From the NCBI GenBank assembly GCA_016786725.1, contig JAEUVU010000019.1, positions 62,001 through 126,000 of the forward strand: a stretch of DNA of 64,000 bases, in the 5' to 3' direction. The notes beneath the pieces were generated by a model. It had not been told where the DNA came from. It ran no database searches and saw only the letters and a program-made list of their open reading frames with translations. Positions 1-7,382 of the stretch are shown in pieces (within the stretch, counting starts at the first letter, position 1; every line of letters begins with the position of its first letter). The position numbers and the translations under genes are program-made. Origin of the DNA: Ferruginibacter sp. (GTDB lineage Bacteria; Bacteroidota; Bacteroidia; Chitinophagales; Chitinophagaceae).

Positions 1-2
1 CG

Positions 3-749
3 CTTACTACAGGCACCACCTTTGCCCAGCAGGAGGGCCGCATGGAAACCGACCGCCCCGACCAGACCGAAAGCCCCTACCTCACCAAAAAGAAATGGAT
101 ACAGGCAGAAGTTGGCTTTAACATCGAACGAGATAAATCGCTTAAAACAGTTGTTCATCCAACAGCACTTATTAAATACGGCGCAGGCAAGCGTTTTGAA
201 TTCAGGTTAATAACAACATGGGTTAGTGAAGAAGCACCGGCTACCTCTGGAAAGGGCAGCTATTACGAAAGCGGTTTGCTGCCCGTGCAGTTGGGGGGCA
301 AAATATTGCTGGCTGAAGAAAAAGGCCTGTTACCTAAAACATCAGTTATCTTTCATGTTGCTCCATCAAAACTCGGTTCAAAAAAATTTCATTACGATAA
401 ATGGGCTCCCAATTTCAGGTTTGTAATGCAAAACACCCTCAGCAAAACAGTTGGCCTGGGCTATAACCTGGGCGCCGAGTGGGATGGTTTTAGCAACACG
501 CCATCGTGGATATATACATTTGCACCGGGTTTTAATATTGGTAAAAAATGGTACGGCTATGTAGAAGCCTTTGGCTCTTTAAAAACAAACGAAAAGCCCG
601 AGCATGCATTGGATGCCGGCATTGCATACTATTTTAACGATGACAATAAAATAGATCTGTCCTCGGGATTTGCTTTATCTGAAAATGCTACAGACTGGTA
701 TGGTGCCATTGGGTTTTCATTCAGGTTTAATACAAGAAAAAAGAAATAA
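3..749 (+). CDS. Outer-membrane beta-barrel protein, 5' end cut by window
   Basis: The reading frame is open from the first codon of the window (position 3) to the stop at 749, so the true start lies upstream. The first visible residues (LTTGTTFAQQEGR) look like the end of a signal peptide with cleavage after an Ala. The mature part alternates short beta-strand-like stretches with many aromatic residues and ends in an aromatic-rich C-terminal strand (YGAIGFSFRF), as in outer-membrane barrels. The pattern resembles the phenol-degradation 'MetA-like' transporter/outer-membrane family common in Bacteroidota, but that assignment is by resemblance only. An ATG at 42 is internal and probably not the start. 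No neighbour gives a functional clue. Confidence 0.7.
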   Translation, partial: LTTGTTFAQQEGRMETDRPDQTESPYLTKKKWIQAEVGFNIERDKSLKTVVHPTALIKYGAGKRFEFRLITTWVSEEAPATSGKGSYYESGLLPVQLGGKILLAEEKGLLPKTSVIFHVAPSKLGSKKFHYDKWAPNFRFVMQNTLSKTVGLGYNLGAEWDGFSNTPSWIYTFAPGFNIGKKWYGYVEAFGSLKTNEKPEHALDAGIAYYFNDDNKIDLSSGFALSENATDWYGAIGFSFRFNTRKKK

Positions 750-943
750 CAAGACCCCTTCTGCCGCCGCAGGTAAGCCGTTTCCAGCGGCCTGGCCCCC
801 AGGCCCACGGCGATTAAGGACAGGTCAATACTCAAAAATCATAAACAAAATACACGATTGGCTAAAACCCTGCGGCAACAAAATTTAAACATGGTTTTAA
901 ACTTTTATTCTATCTTATATTTTTTAAAGATTTCTTTTATATT

Positions 944-1936
944 ATGATAGCTAAACATACCATCGCCGACATTACAATTATCGGAACCGAAAAAATTGTA
1001 AAAAGCAATATGCAGGTTATGAGGGGAGATATTATTGAAGTTAATATACCCGCCAACTATACAGATGGCTTAAACACAATATTTCTGGTAGGCTGGGCAG
1101 GTACAGAAACAGACCAGGGCAACTCTTTTAAAATAACTTCTGATACCCTGGTAACGATACCGACAAACGGCGATTTATTTTTTAAACTAATTTATGAGGT
1201 ACCCACCCACGAGATGAAGGTAGACGCCAACGGCTTTGCTATAATTGAAGATTTGCCAACTGAACATCAGGGGCTGCTTGATTTTGAAACCATTAAATAT
1301 GTTATAAGCGTTACAAAAACTCCCTCATTAGGCGAAATAAAGATTGGCTCCGTTGTAACTTTGCGTAACAATGGTTTTCTTGATACCTGGGGGTTTGTTA
1401 AAGACAGGCCCGATTTCTCAATGATTACTACCGAAACCATGTTTGTTTTAACACACAAAAACCCTAACCGGGATAACGGCTCGGGCAGTTGGGAAATTCT
1501 TTCTGCAGAAGGAAAAGAAAATGGTGCGCCGCTTTTGTATGGCGATAAGGTTTACCTGAAAAATAAGTATCCCGGTGCCGGCTACCTCGATACCTGCTGG
1601 CCGATAAAAGATTTACCGGTTTACAAAGCCATTCTTGACGATAAAAAATCAGTGGGGGTATTTACATCCGGAAGCAACAACCGCGATAACGGAAGCGGCA
1701 CCTGGACAGTGAAACCAAGTTCTGATAGATTTAACAGGTTACCGGTTCATGAAGGCAACCCCCTCTTTTTAGAAAACGGTTATCCTGGCGCTGGTTTTCT
1801 TACCTGTTCCAACTATACCAATCACATAGATGCGTTTAAAGATTATGGAAGTGCAAGAGTAGTATCCACCTGGCCAATGGGTACCGGTACCAGTGCCAAC
1901 GCCTGGAACGTTTGGCTTAGCGATTTTGCTCCTTAA
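944..1936 (+). CDS. Protein with three-repeat beta-trefoil-like C-terminal half
   Basis: A 330-residue protein without an obvious signal peptide. Residues 1 to about 125 form a strand-rich domain of unknown kind. Residues about 134-327 contain three copies of a unit of about 65 residues: 134-198, 199-268 and 269-327. Each begins with a G-x-V/L-x-L-x-N type strand and a 'GxLDT' or 'GAGFLT' turn; the first two end with the near-identical motif NRDNGSGSW / NRDNGSGTW (residues 175-183 and 246-254). Three such repeats are what a beta-trefoil (ricin-B or fascin-like) fold requires, so a carbohydrate-binding or other ligand-binding module is plausible, but this is inferred from the repeat only. The gene stands alone, about 160 bp before the sigma-factor gene. 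I do not recognise the family by name. Confidence 0.75.
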   Translation: MIAKHTIADITIIGTEKIVKSNMQVMRGDIIEVNIPANYTDGLNTIFLVGWAGTETDQGNSFKITSDTLVTIPTNGDLFFKLIYEVPTHEMKVDANGFAIIEDLPTEHQGLLDFETIKYVISVTKTPSLGEIKIGSVVTLRNNGFLDTWGFVKDRPDFSMITTETMFVLTHKNPNRDNGSGSWEILSAEGKENGAPLLYGDKVYLKNKYPGAGYLDTCWPIKDLPVYKAILDDKKSVGVFTSGSNNRDNGSGTWTVKPSSDRFNRLPVHEGNPLFLENGYPGAGFLTCSNYTNHIDAFKDYGSARVVSTWPMGTGTSANAWNVWLSDFAP

Positions 1937-2098
1937 GTATTGGTGGCATTGTGATATATTATCTCAGCAAAACAATATTGCGGAATTATTAATACCATTG
2001 ATTTTTTGTTTTCGTTCACATTCAGGCGTTTTCAAAATCCCCGGTCTGCCACAGGCGAATCCCTGCAATCTTTTATCTTTTGTTTTGGTCGTGGAAAC

Positions 2099-2695
2099 AT
2101 GAATCAGGGCGAAGCCATTATAGGTTTAAAAAATATATTTGTGCCATGCAACCCAATTTCAGTTTACAAAGTCATACTATCCATGGCGTTTGACGGTGAT
2201 GAGAAGGCCTTTAGGGCCGTATATGATTTGCTTTCAGGAAAAATGTACAGTCTTTGCCTGCGCTATGCAGGCAACAGGAACGATGCGGATGACCTTTTCC
2301 AGGAAGGGATCATAAAGGTTTATAGGTTTTTGTCGGGTTACAAAGGCATTGGTTCTTTTGAGGGTTGGGCAAGGCGTATTTTTGTGAATGTATGCCTTGA
2401 TTATTTGAAAGACAAGCAAAAACTTATCTACACTGAATTAAATGAAAACATTGTCATTACGAGTACGGAGTTATCAGGAATTAAAAGACTTACACAGGCC
2501 GACCTTCTAAAAATAATCCAGCAATTACCAAATGGCTACCGCACAATTGTGAATCTATACCTGGTAGAGGAATACAATCACCGGGAAATTGCAGAAATAC
2601 TTGGTATCTCCGAGGGTACCAGTAAATCGCAATTGGCAAGGGCCAAATTAATTTTACAAAAGAGTATTTTAGAAACTGATGGCCGATACGAATAA
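2099..2695 (+). CDS. ECF-type RNA polymerase sigma factor
   Basis: Sigma-70 family protein of about 198 residues. Region 2 is visible as 'GDEKAFRAVYDLLSGKMYSLCLRYAGN' followed by 'DADDLFQEGIIKVYR', the -10 recognition helix area. Region 4 is visible as 'LPNGYRTIVNLYLVEEYNHREIAEILGISEGTSKSQLARAK', a helix-turn-helix for the -35 element. The frame is open upstream to 2006, but the ATG at 2099 gives the usual N-terminal length; an ATG at 2183 would cut into region 2.1. Its 3' end overlaps the next gene by 17 bp, the usual arrangement of an ECF sigma factor and its membrane-bound controller in Bacteroidota. It probably redirects polymerase to a small regulon in response to an envelope signal. Confidence 0.9.
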   Translation: MNQGEAIIGLKNIFVPCNPISVYKVILSMAFDGDEKAFRAVYDLLSGKMYSLCLRYAGNRNDADDLFQEGIIKVYRFLSGYKGIGSFEGWARRIFVNVCLDYLKDKQKLIYTELNENIVITSTELSGIKRLTQADLLKIIQQLPNGYRTIVNLYLVEEYNHREIAEILGISEGTSKSQLARAKLILQKSILETDGRYE

Positions 2696-3593
2696 AATAT
2701 TTAAAAGCCTGCAGCAGCATTCAGAAACCCCTCCGCCGGGATTATATGCAAAACTGTGGAAAAAAATAAAAGTATTACCACCTATTGGCAAAGCTTTGTT
2801 GAATACGATATTGGCCAATGCCAATACTGATAAGAAACCAGTCACAACGGAAACAGAAAAGACATTTGCAGCACTACAAAGTTATATAGACAAAGAAAAT
2901 GTACCACCGCCATTTGATTTTCAAAAGATAAAAGAGGCGCTCTATTATGCTAAACCCATCAATAATACTTTAAGAAAGGCAAATAAGAGGCCCTTACTTT
3001 ACCGTGCAGCCGCAACTGCAGCTATTGTTACAGGCATTGTTTTATTATATGTAAACACAGAAAGCCATCAGGAAGAAATTGCAACCAGCAGCACAAAGCA
3101 GCAAACTCAGGTTGACACAGTGAAGAAAGAGCAGGTGGCAGTAATAGAAAATAACACCACAACCTCTAAGAAAAAAGATATTAAGGTAAACCCACAAAAC
3201 AAAAATATTGCTGGTCATCAACAACGCAAACAACTTTCGTTTAACACTAATAATATAGTTTCAAATACCAATATCCTTAACAACGATTTTTTATTTACGT
3301 TTACAAATTTTACGACCACCGAAGCCAATGGGTTTTTAAGTAGTTTAAAAAAGGAAAAAAAAGTAACCTTGAATAAATATACTTATGTGAATGTTTCTGA
3401 TAAAATGGCTTCTTTTTTAAAACAATCATATGCAGTAAACCGAAGGAACAAATATACCTGGAAGGCCCGCAGGATGCGAAAAAAAATGGACAGGTGGAAA
3501 AAGGCAGACGAGCTGTACTTTGACAACGAAACACCAAGAGACCCCTTGGATATCATTGAACTTTCTGAATTTCTTTTAAAAAACAACCAGTGA
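2679..3593 (+). CDS. Single-pass membrane protein, putative anti-sigma factor
   Basis: A 304-residue protein overlapping the sigma-factor gene by 17 bp. One membrane segment is visible at about residues 106-125 (LLYRAAATAAIVTGIVLLYV), with about 105 residues before it and a long, polar, Lys/Asn/Thr-rich region after it. The cytoplasmic part contains an internal duplication: 'IFKSLQQHSETPPPGLYAKLWKKI' type sequence at about 7-30 and a related 'TFAALQSYIDKENVPPPFDFQKIKEAL' type sequence at about 62-88. Each carries a PPP motif followed by a short amphipathic helix. Position and topology suggest an anti-sigma factor or sensor for the upstream ECF sigma factor. No zinc-binding ZAS motif is seen, so this rests on context. 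Its stop overlaps the GTG start of the next gene. Confidence 0.7.
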   Translation: MADTNKIFKSLQQHSETPPPGLYAKLWKKIKVLPPIGKALLNTILANANTDKKPVTTETEKTFAALQSYIDKENVPPPFDFQKIKEALYYAKPINNTLRKANKRPLLYRAAATAAIVTGIVLLYVNTESHQEEIATSSTKQQTQVDTVKKEQVAVIENNTTTSKKKDIKVNPQNKNIAGHQQRKQLSFNTNNIVSNTNILNNDFLFTFTNFTTTEANGFLSSLKKEKKVTLNKYTYVNVSDKMASFLKQSYAVNRRNKYTWKARRMRKKMDRWKKADELYFDNETPRDPLDIIELSEFLLKNNQ

Positions 3594-4270
3594 GTATAAG
3601 GTGCATTATATTACCAATAGCTATACTGTTATGTGTTGCAACTGTTTGGGCGCAACCTGGTGCTGTGCCGGCCAACCTACACAACAACCTTACCGTTTTG
3701 TACGATATCACTATAAGTAATCATAAAAAAAATGCAGGGATAGAGGAAACCTATAATGGGGGTATAAAAACAATTATGGTTCAAAACAGCAAGGCAAGGG
3801 TACGGCTGGTGTCTTTGATGCGAATCCAGAGCCATTATTTTTTTAAAAATGATTCCGGTTTGGCTAAAGTACTTATCACCAAAGAATCAGGAAAGAAAAA
3901 ATATAAATACAGGCTTTCTGCGGCAGGCTGGAAACAATACAATGTAAAATACGACAGTATTACATGTACATTTCTTGATGATACAAAATCAATTGCTGGC
4001 TACAATTGTAAAAAAGCCATCGTTACTGTTCCTGGTCTGGATAAAGAAGTAATCATTTATTACAGCCCCGAATTAACAGCACCTGATAAGCATATAGAAC
4101 CGCTTTTTGCCAAAATACCCGGATTGGTATTGCATTATGTAACTGAAGGCCCGAACGGAAGTATCAGTTTTACTGCAAAAAAAATAAGCTTTGATCCGTT
4201 GGATGAAGGCCTTTTTCAGGAGCCTGTAAATGGTTACGCCCAAAAAAACTATATCGCATCAGAAAGATAA
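3590..4270 (+). CDS. Secreted GLPGLI-like family protein
   Basis: A 226-residue protein starting at a GTG that overlaps the previous stop (GTGA), so it is translationally coupled to the putative anti-sigma gene. The first 22 residues are a signal peptide ending 'ATVWAQ'. The pattern '...AGYNCKKAIV...IIYYSPEL..., ...FAKIPGLVLHY...' matches the layout of the Bacteroidota GLPGLI family of secreted proteins of unknown function, in which a conserved 'xLPGLxLxY' segment follows a Tyr-rich strand. It is the third gene of the sigma-factor operon, so it may be an envelope target or partner of that regulator. The 3' end overlaps the opposite-strand ORF ending at 4249 by 22 bp. Confidence 0.75.
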   Translation: MSIRCIILPIAILLCVATVWAQPGAVPANLHNNLTVLYDITISNHKKNAGIEETYNGGIKTIMVQNSKARVRLVSLMRIQSHYFFKNDSGLAKVLITKESGKKKYKYRLSAAGWKQYNVKYDSITCTFLDDTKSIAGYNCKKAIVTVPGLDKEVIIYYSPELTAPDKHIEPLFAKIPGLVLHYVTEGPNGSISFTAKKISFDPLDEGLFQEPVNGYAQKNYIASER

Positions 4271-4803
4271 TCCAACTCTTTTTTCCTTATCAAATTTATG
4301 TGCCTTTTATGTAAAAAACCCCATACACCCCAACGCTTTCTATACATGGAAAGAAATATCCCTATAACAATAAGAAAGTAAGTTTCATCCTGGAATTCAG
4401 TTGTTTTTATCACACCATTGCTGCCATTGTGCAAAATATCTTCCACCCCTTCCAATAATATTTCCCTATGCTGTTTCCATACCCAGTGAAAGGAATATAA
4501 ATTTTTACTGCACCAGGTAATAGAGGGCTTGCTCTCACGAAAAAAAACAGACTTGCGAAAAAAGAAAGGAAATAAGGGTACGGATATGGATCCGGATTTT
4601 TCTCCTGCATTCATGTCATGTATGCAAACGGGCGAGTTTAATTTCCGTGGTTTCGTAATAATGTAAACCTCTCCGCTGATTTTTATATTAGTGTGCCAGA
4701 TGTTTTCGCAACTCTTTTCGCTTATTGCCAACAATATCTCATCGAGAAAAATCAAAAAGCCTTTATCAGTATATTTAATATTATAGTTGAAAGCTGTAGC
4801 CAT
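4249..4803 (-). CDS. Hypothetical protein (orphan ORF)
   Basis: About 184 residues from the ATG at 4803; an in-frame ATG at 4815 would add four. The N-terminal 55 residues read like a real domain ('TDKGFLIFLDEILLAISEKSCENIWHTNIKISGEVYIITK'), with a soluble alpha/beta character. The C-terminal third has a hydrophobic stretch (YFLIVIGIFLSMY) and basic residues. I recognise no family. It converges on, and overlaps by 22 bp, the GLPGLI-like gene, and nothing suggests an operon. It could be a real lineage-specific gene or a long chance frame; the length and N-terminal composition favour a gene, but only moderately. Confidence 0.45.
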   Translation of the reverse strand: MATAFNYNIKYTDKGFLIFLDEILLAISEKSCENIWHTNIKISGEVYIITKPRKLNSPVCIHDMNAGEKSGSISVPLFPFFFRKSVFFRESKPSITWCSKNLYSFHWVWKQHREILLEGVEDILHNGSNGVIKTTEFQDETYFLIVIGIFLSMYRKRWGVWGFLHKRHINLIRKKELDYLSDAI

Positions 4804-4952
4804 TGAAAAATACAAAGGAAGAGTACAGCAATCGCCAATACCCTTCCCCGTAATAGAAACCTTATTACTTTTCTATTATGACTTTTATCACTATCAAACA
4901 GTTGCATCATGTCTCAAAAAACTTAATTTTTCATCAACGTTTGCTGCAATAA

Positions 4953-5225
4953 ATTAATCAACGAAATATTTGTGCCGCCGCAGGTGCTGATTACTATCAA
5001 GCAATACACCCACAACTATTTAATATTGCATCCCTGTACCCAAGACAGCAGGCATCAAAAAAAACCAATCCAGTACAGGTTTCAGGCAATACATGGATAC
5101 CCTTATCCGGTGGTGGCAGCCTACCTGTTAATTGGATCAATATAAACCTGACTGGTTATCGTTTGTTTTTAACCCAGTATCGTAACGCTGGATGCTTTAC
5201 GGTAAATGGCGAGGGATGGAATTGA
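4953..5225 (+). pseudogene. Possible gene remnant in a 520-bp non-coding stretch
   Basis: Between 4816 and 5337 there is no complete gene. Within it, the frame from 4953 to the stop at 5223-5225 is open for about 90 codons but has no ATG. The translation ('ADYYQAIHPQLFNIASLYPRQ', then 'VQVSGNTWIPLSGGGSLPVNW') has a protein-like composition and is more GC-rich than the surrounding intergenic DNA. It may be the 3' end of a decayed or truncated gene. A chance open frame is the alternative. The remaining 110 bp up to the hydrolase gene are AT-rich and probably hold its promoter. Confidence 0.25.
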
Positions 5226-5337
5226 ATAAATCTAAAAAATAACTATCTTGAAAATAAAGCAATGATCAAAAAAAACACTTTTTGCAATTATAACCATACT
5301 GATCTTTTAAGCCTGCAATAATTAAAACAACAAAACA

Positions 5338-6156
5338 ATGGATCAACAGCCGGTAACAGGTACTAAAATAAAAACAGGCAGCATTAACGGCTATGCAAAA
5401 GTAAACGGCCTTAACATGTATTACGAAATTCATGGCACAGGTTCACCACTTGTTTTAATTCACGGTGGCGGCTCAACTATTCAAACAACTTTCGGGAGAG
5501 TATTGCATGAGTTTGCAAAAACACATAAAGTAATTGCTGTTGAAATCCAGGCACACGGCCACACAGCAGATATTGACAGGCCTTTAAGCTTTCAGCAGGA
5601 TGCAGATGATATTGCAGCGCTGTTAAAGTATCTGAGGATAGACAAAGCCAGCATCTTCGGTTTCAGCAACGGCGCAAGTACGGCATTACAATTTGTTATC
5701 CGCCATCCTGATATAGCAAACAAAATAATTATAGCTTCCACCTTTTATAAAAAATCTGGTGCTCCCGAATGGTTTTGGGATATGATGAGCAAACCAACTT
5801 TTGAAGGAATGCCTCAGCCTTATAAAGATGCATTCTTAAAAATAAATCCTGATACCAATGCACTGCACCGCATGTATGAAAGAGATGTGGCAAGGATGCA
5901 ATCCTTTCCCGATATTGCGGATGAACAAATGAGAGCCATCAAAGCGCCTGCATTTATTATCATTGGCGATAAAGATGTAACTACTCCTGAACATGCAGCC
6001 AAAATGCACAGGCTGCTTGCAAACTCAAGGCTGGCAATTATTCCTGGCGGGCATGGAGATTATATTGGTGAATTAACAGCGCCGCATAACAGTGCTTTAA
6101 TTGCAGCAACAATTTCAATGATCAATGAATTTTTGAAAGAAGAAATCACTAAATAG
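5338..6156 (+). CDS. Alpha/beta hydrolase
   Basis: A 272-residue cytoplasmic alpha/beta-hydrolase-fold enzyme. Visible features are the oxyanion-hole motif HGGG (residues 42-45), the nucleophile elbow GFSNGA with Ser110, an acidic residue in GDKD (Asp213, alternatively Asp211) and the catalytic His239 in 'GGHGDY'. All triad members are present and spaced as expected, so it should be active. The substrate (ester, lactone, epoxide or C-C bond) cannot be told from sequence. The next gene follows after 2 bp, so the two are probably co-transcribed. Confidence 0.9.
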   Translation: MDQQPVTGTKIKTGSINGYAKVNGLNMYYEIHGTGSPLVLIHGGGSTIQTTFGRVLHEFAKTHKVIAVEIQAHGHTADIDRPLSFQQDADDIAALLKYLRIDKASIFGFSNGASTALQFVIRHPDIANKIIIASTFYKKSGAPEWFWDMMSKPTFEGMPQPYKDAFLKINPDTNALHRMYERDVARMQSFPDIADEQMRAIKAPAFIIIGDKDVTTPEHAAKMHRLLANSRLAIIPGGHGDYIGELTAPHNSALIAATISMINEFLKEEITK

Positions 6157-6158
6157 AA

Positions 6159-6506
6159 ATGAATATTGAAGATATCCGGAACATCTGCAAAGCAATGCCC
6201 CACGTAACAGAAGATGTAAAATGGGGCAACGACCTGGTGTTTTCAATCGGTGGCAAAATGTTTTGTGTAGTGGGCCTGGAAGGATCGCCAGCCACGGCCT
6301 CCTTTAAAGTTATGGATGAAGAATTTGAAGAAATGACTACCAGGCCCGGGTTTAAGCCTGCTCCCTATGTGGCCAAATACAAATGGGTTTATATTGACGA
6401 CATCAATAAAATGAAAATGAAGGAATGGAAACATTACCTGAAGCAATCTTACGAACTGGTAAAAGAAAGGCTTGCCCCCAAGATCAAAAAACAGCTTGGT
6501 TTATAA
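6159..6506 (+). CDS. MmcQ/YjbR family protein
   Basis: A 115-residue protein of the MmcQ/YjbR family, small cytoplasmic proteins with a double-wing DNA-binding-like fold. The typical pattern is visible: an N-terminal 'IRNICKAMPHVTEDVKWGNDLVFSIGGKMFCVV', a central 'ASFKVMDEEFEEMTTRPGFKPAPYVAKYKWVYID', and a C-terminal amphipathic helix with 'LKQSYELVKERL'. Length is normal for the family. Function is not firmly known, and the DNA-binding role is inferred from structure in relatives. It begins 2 bp after the hydrolase gene and probably shares its promoter. Confidence 0.88.
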   Translation: MNIEDIRNICKAMPHVTEDVKWGNDLVFSIGGKMFCVVGLEGSPATASFKVMDEEFEEMTTRPGFKPAPYVAKYKWVYIDDINKMKMKEWKHYLKQSYELVKERLAPKIKKQLGL

Positions 6507-6553
6507 TGAAACTGATATAGTTATTACTGCTGATGTTGTTTTAATTTTGTGTT

Positions 6554-7273
6554 ATGACCAAACTCTCAGTAAACATCAACAAACTGGCCACACTCCGCAA
6601 CAGCCGTGGCGGCAACAATCCTGATCTTATTCAATCTGCAAAAGATATTGAGCGCTTTGGCGCCGATGGCATTACCGTTCACCCCCGGCCCGATGAACGC
6701 CATATCCGCTATGCAGATGTTTATGAACTGAAGAAAATTGTAACCACCGAATTTAATATTGAAGGTAACTGCACCGAACAAAGTTTTGTTGACCTGGTGC
6801 TTGCCAATAAACCCACGCAGGTTACGCTGGTGCCTGATGCTGTTGGGCAACTCACTTCCAATCATGGATGGAATACCATTGAATATGCAGCTTATTTAAA
6901 AGACATGATCGCTGTTTTTAAAAATGCAGGCATACGTGTTTCTATTTTTGTTGATCCGGTGGTGGAAATGATTGAAGGTGCAAAAGCTGTGGATACGGAC
7001 AGGATTGAACTCTATACTGAATCTTACGCAAAAGAGTTTGCAGTTGGCAATGGGCAGTTGGCAATTGGGCCTTTTATTGCAGCAGCAACTAAAGCAAATG
7101 AACTTGGCCTTGGAATTAATGCCGGTCATGATCTTGACCTGCACAACCTAAAATACTTTGTTCAAAACATTCCGGGCTTACTGGAAGTATCAATCGGCCA
7201 TGCATTGATATGCGATGCCATTTATTTGGGACTGGAGAATACAGTGCAGATGTATAAGAGGCAGTTGAAGTAA
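6554..7273 (+). CDS. pdxJ: Pyridoxine 5'-phosphate synthase
   Basis: A 239-residue enzyme that condenses 1-deoxyxylulose 5-phosphate with 3-amino-2-oxopropyl phosphate, the last step in making the PNP ring in the DXP-dependent vitamin B6 pathway. Family motifs are present: 'LSVNINKLATLRNSRGG' at the start, the active-site 'ITVHPRPDERHI' (His43, Arg45, His50), 'NIEGNCT' with Glu70, and 'GLGINAGHDL' near the C-terminus. An unusual piece, AVGNGQLAIG, replaces the normal sequence after 'YTESYAKEF'; it is encoded by two near-identical 14-15 bp tandem copies at 7041-7069. The segment lies in a surface-helix region, so activity is probably kept. No terminator of its own is obvious. Confidence 0.96.
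   Translation: MTKLSVNINKLATLRNSRGGNNPDLIQSAKDIERFGADGITVHPRPDERHIRYADVYELKKIVTTEFNIEGNCTEQSFVDLVLANKPTQVTLVPDAVGQLTSNHGWNTIEYAAYLKDMIAVFKNAGIRVSIFVDPVVEMIEGAKAVDTDRIELYTESYAKEFAVGNGQLAIGPFIAAATKANELGLGINAGHDLDLHNLKYFVQNIPGLLEVSIGHALICDAIYLGLENTVQMYKRQLK
7041..7069 (+). repeat. Tandem repeat inside pdxJ
   Basis: Two near-identical units, CAGTTGGCAATGGG (7041-7054) and CAGTTGGCAATTGGG (7055-7069), lie in frame inside pdxJ and encode the unusual residues AVGNGQLAIG. The sequence is the kind of 'TTGGCAATTGG' low-complexity repeat I would otherwise expect in intergenic DNA of this phylum. Confidence 0.7.
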
Positions 7274-7353
7274 AGCCCCCCTGCTCAGTATCGCTGTGCA
7301 GTACAAACGTGTCCTTCGGCTTCGCTCAGGATAAACTGCCGGTAATATAAAAA

Positions 7354-7379
7354 AATCCCCCGATGATTACCGGGGGATT
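7354..7379 (-). terminator. Intrinsic terminator of the trp/thioredoxin transcript
   Basis: AATCCCCCG / CGGGGGATT form a 9-bp stem with an 8-nt loop. Read on the minus strand the stem is followed by a T-run (complement of the A-run at 7348-7355). It lies just past the stop of the TlpA-like gene and probably ends the minus-strand transcript. It may also slow plus-strand transcription from pdxJ. Confidence 0.8.
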
Positions 7380-7382
7380 CAA

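Noticed and set aside
1893..2102. 69-codon frame upstream of the sigma factor
   Set aside because: It overlaps the end of the beta-trefoil-like gene and the start of the sigma factor, has no family-like sequence, and is best read as intergenic.
6896..7144. 82-codon minus-strand frame inside pdxJ
   Set aside because: Complete shadow of a conserved enzyme gene; no protein-like content.
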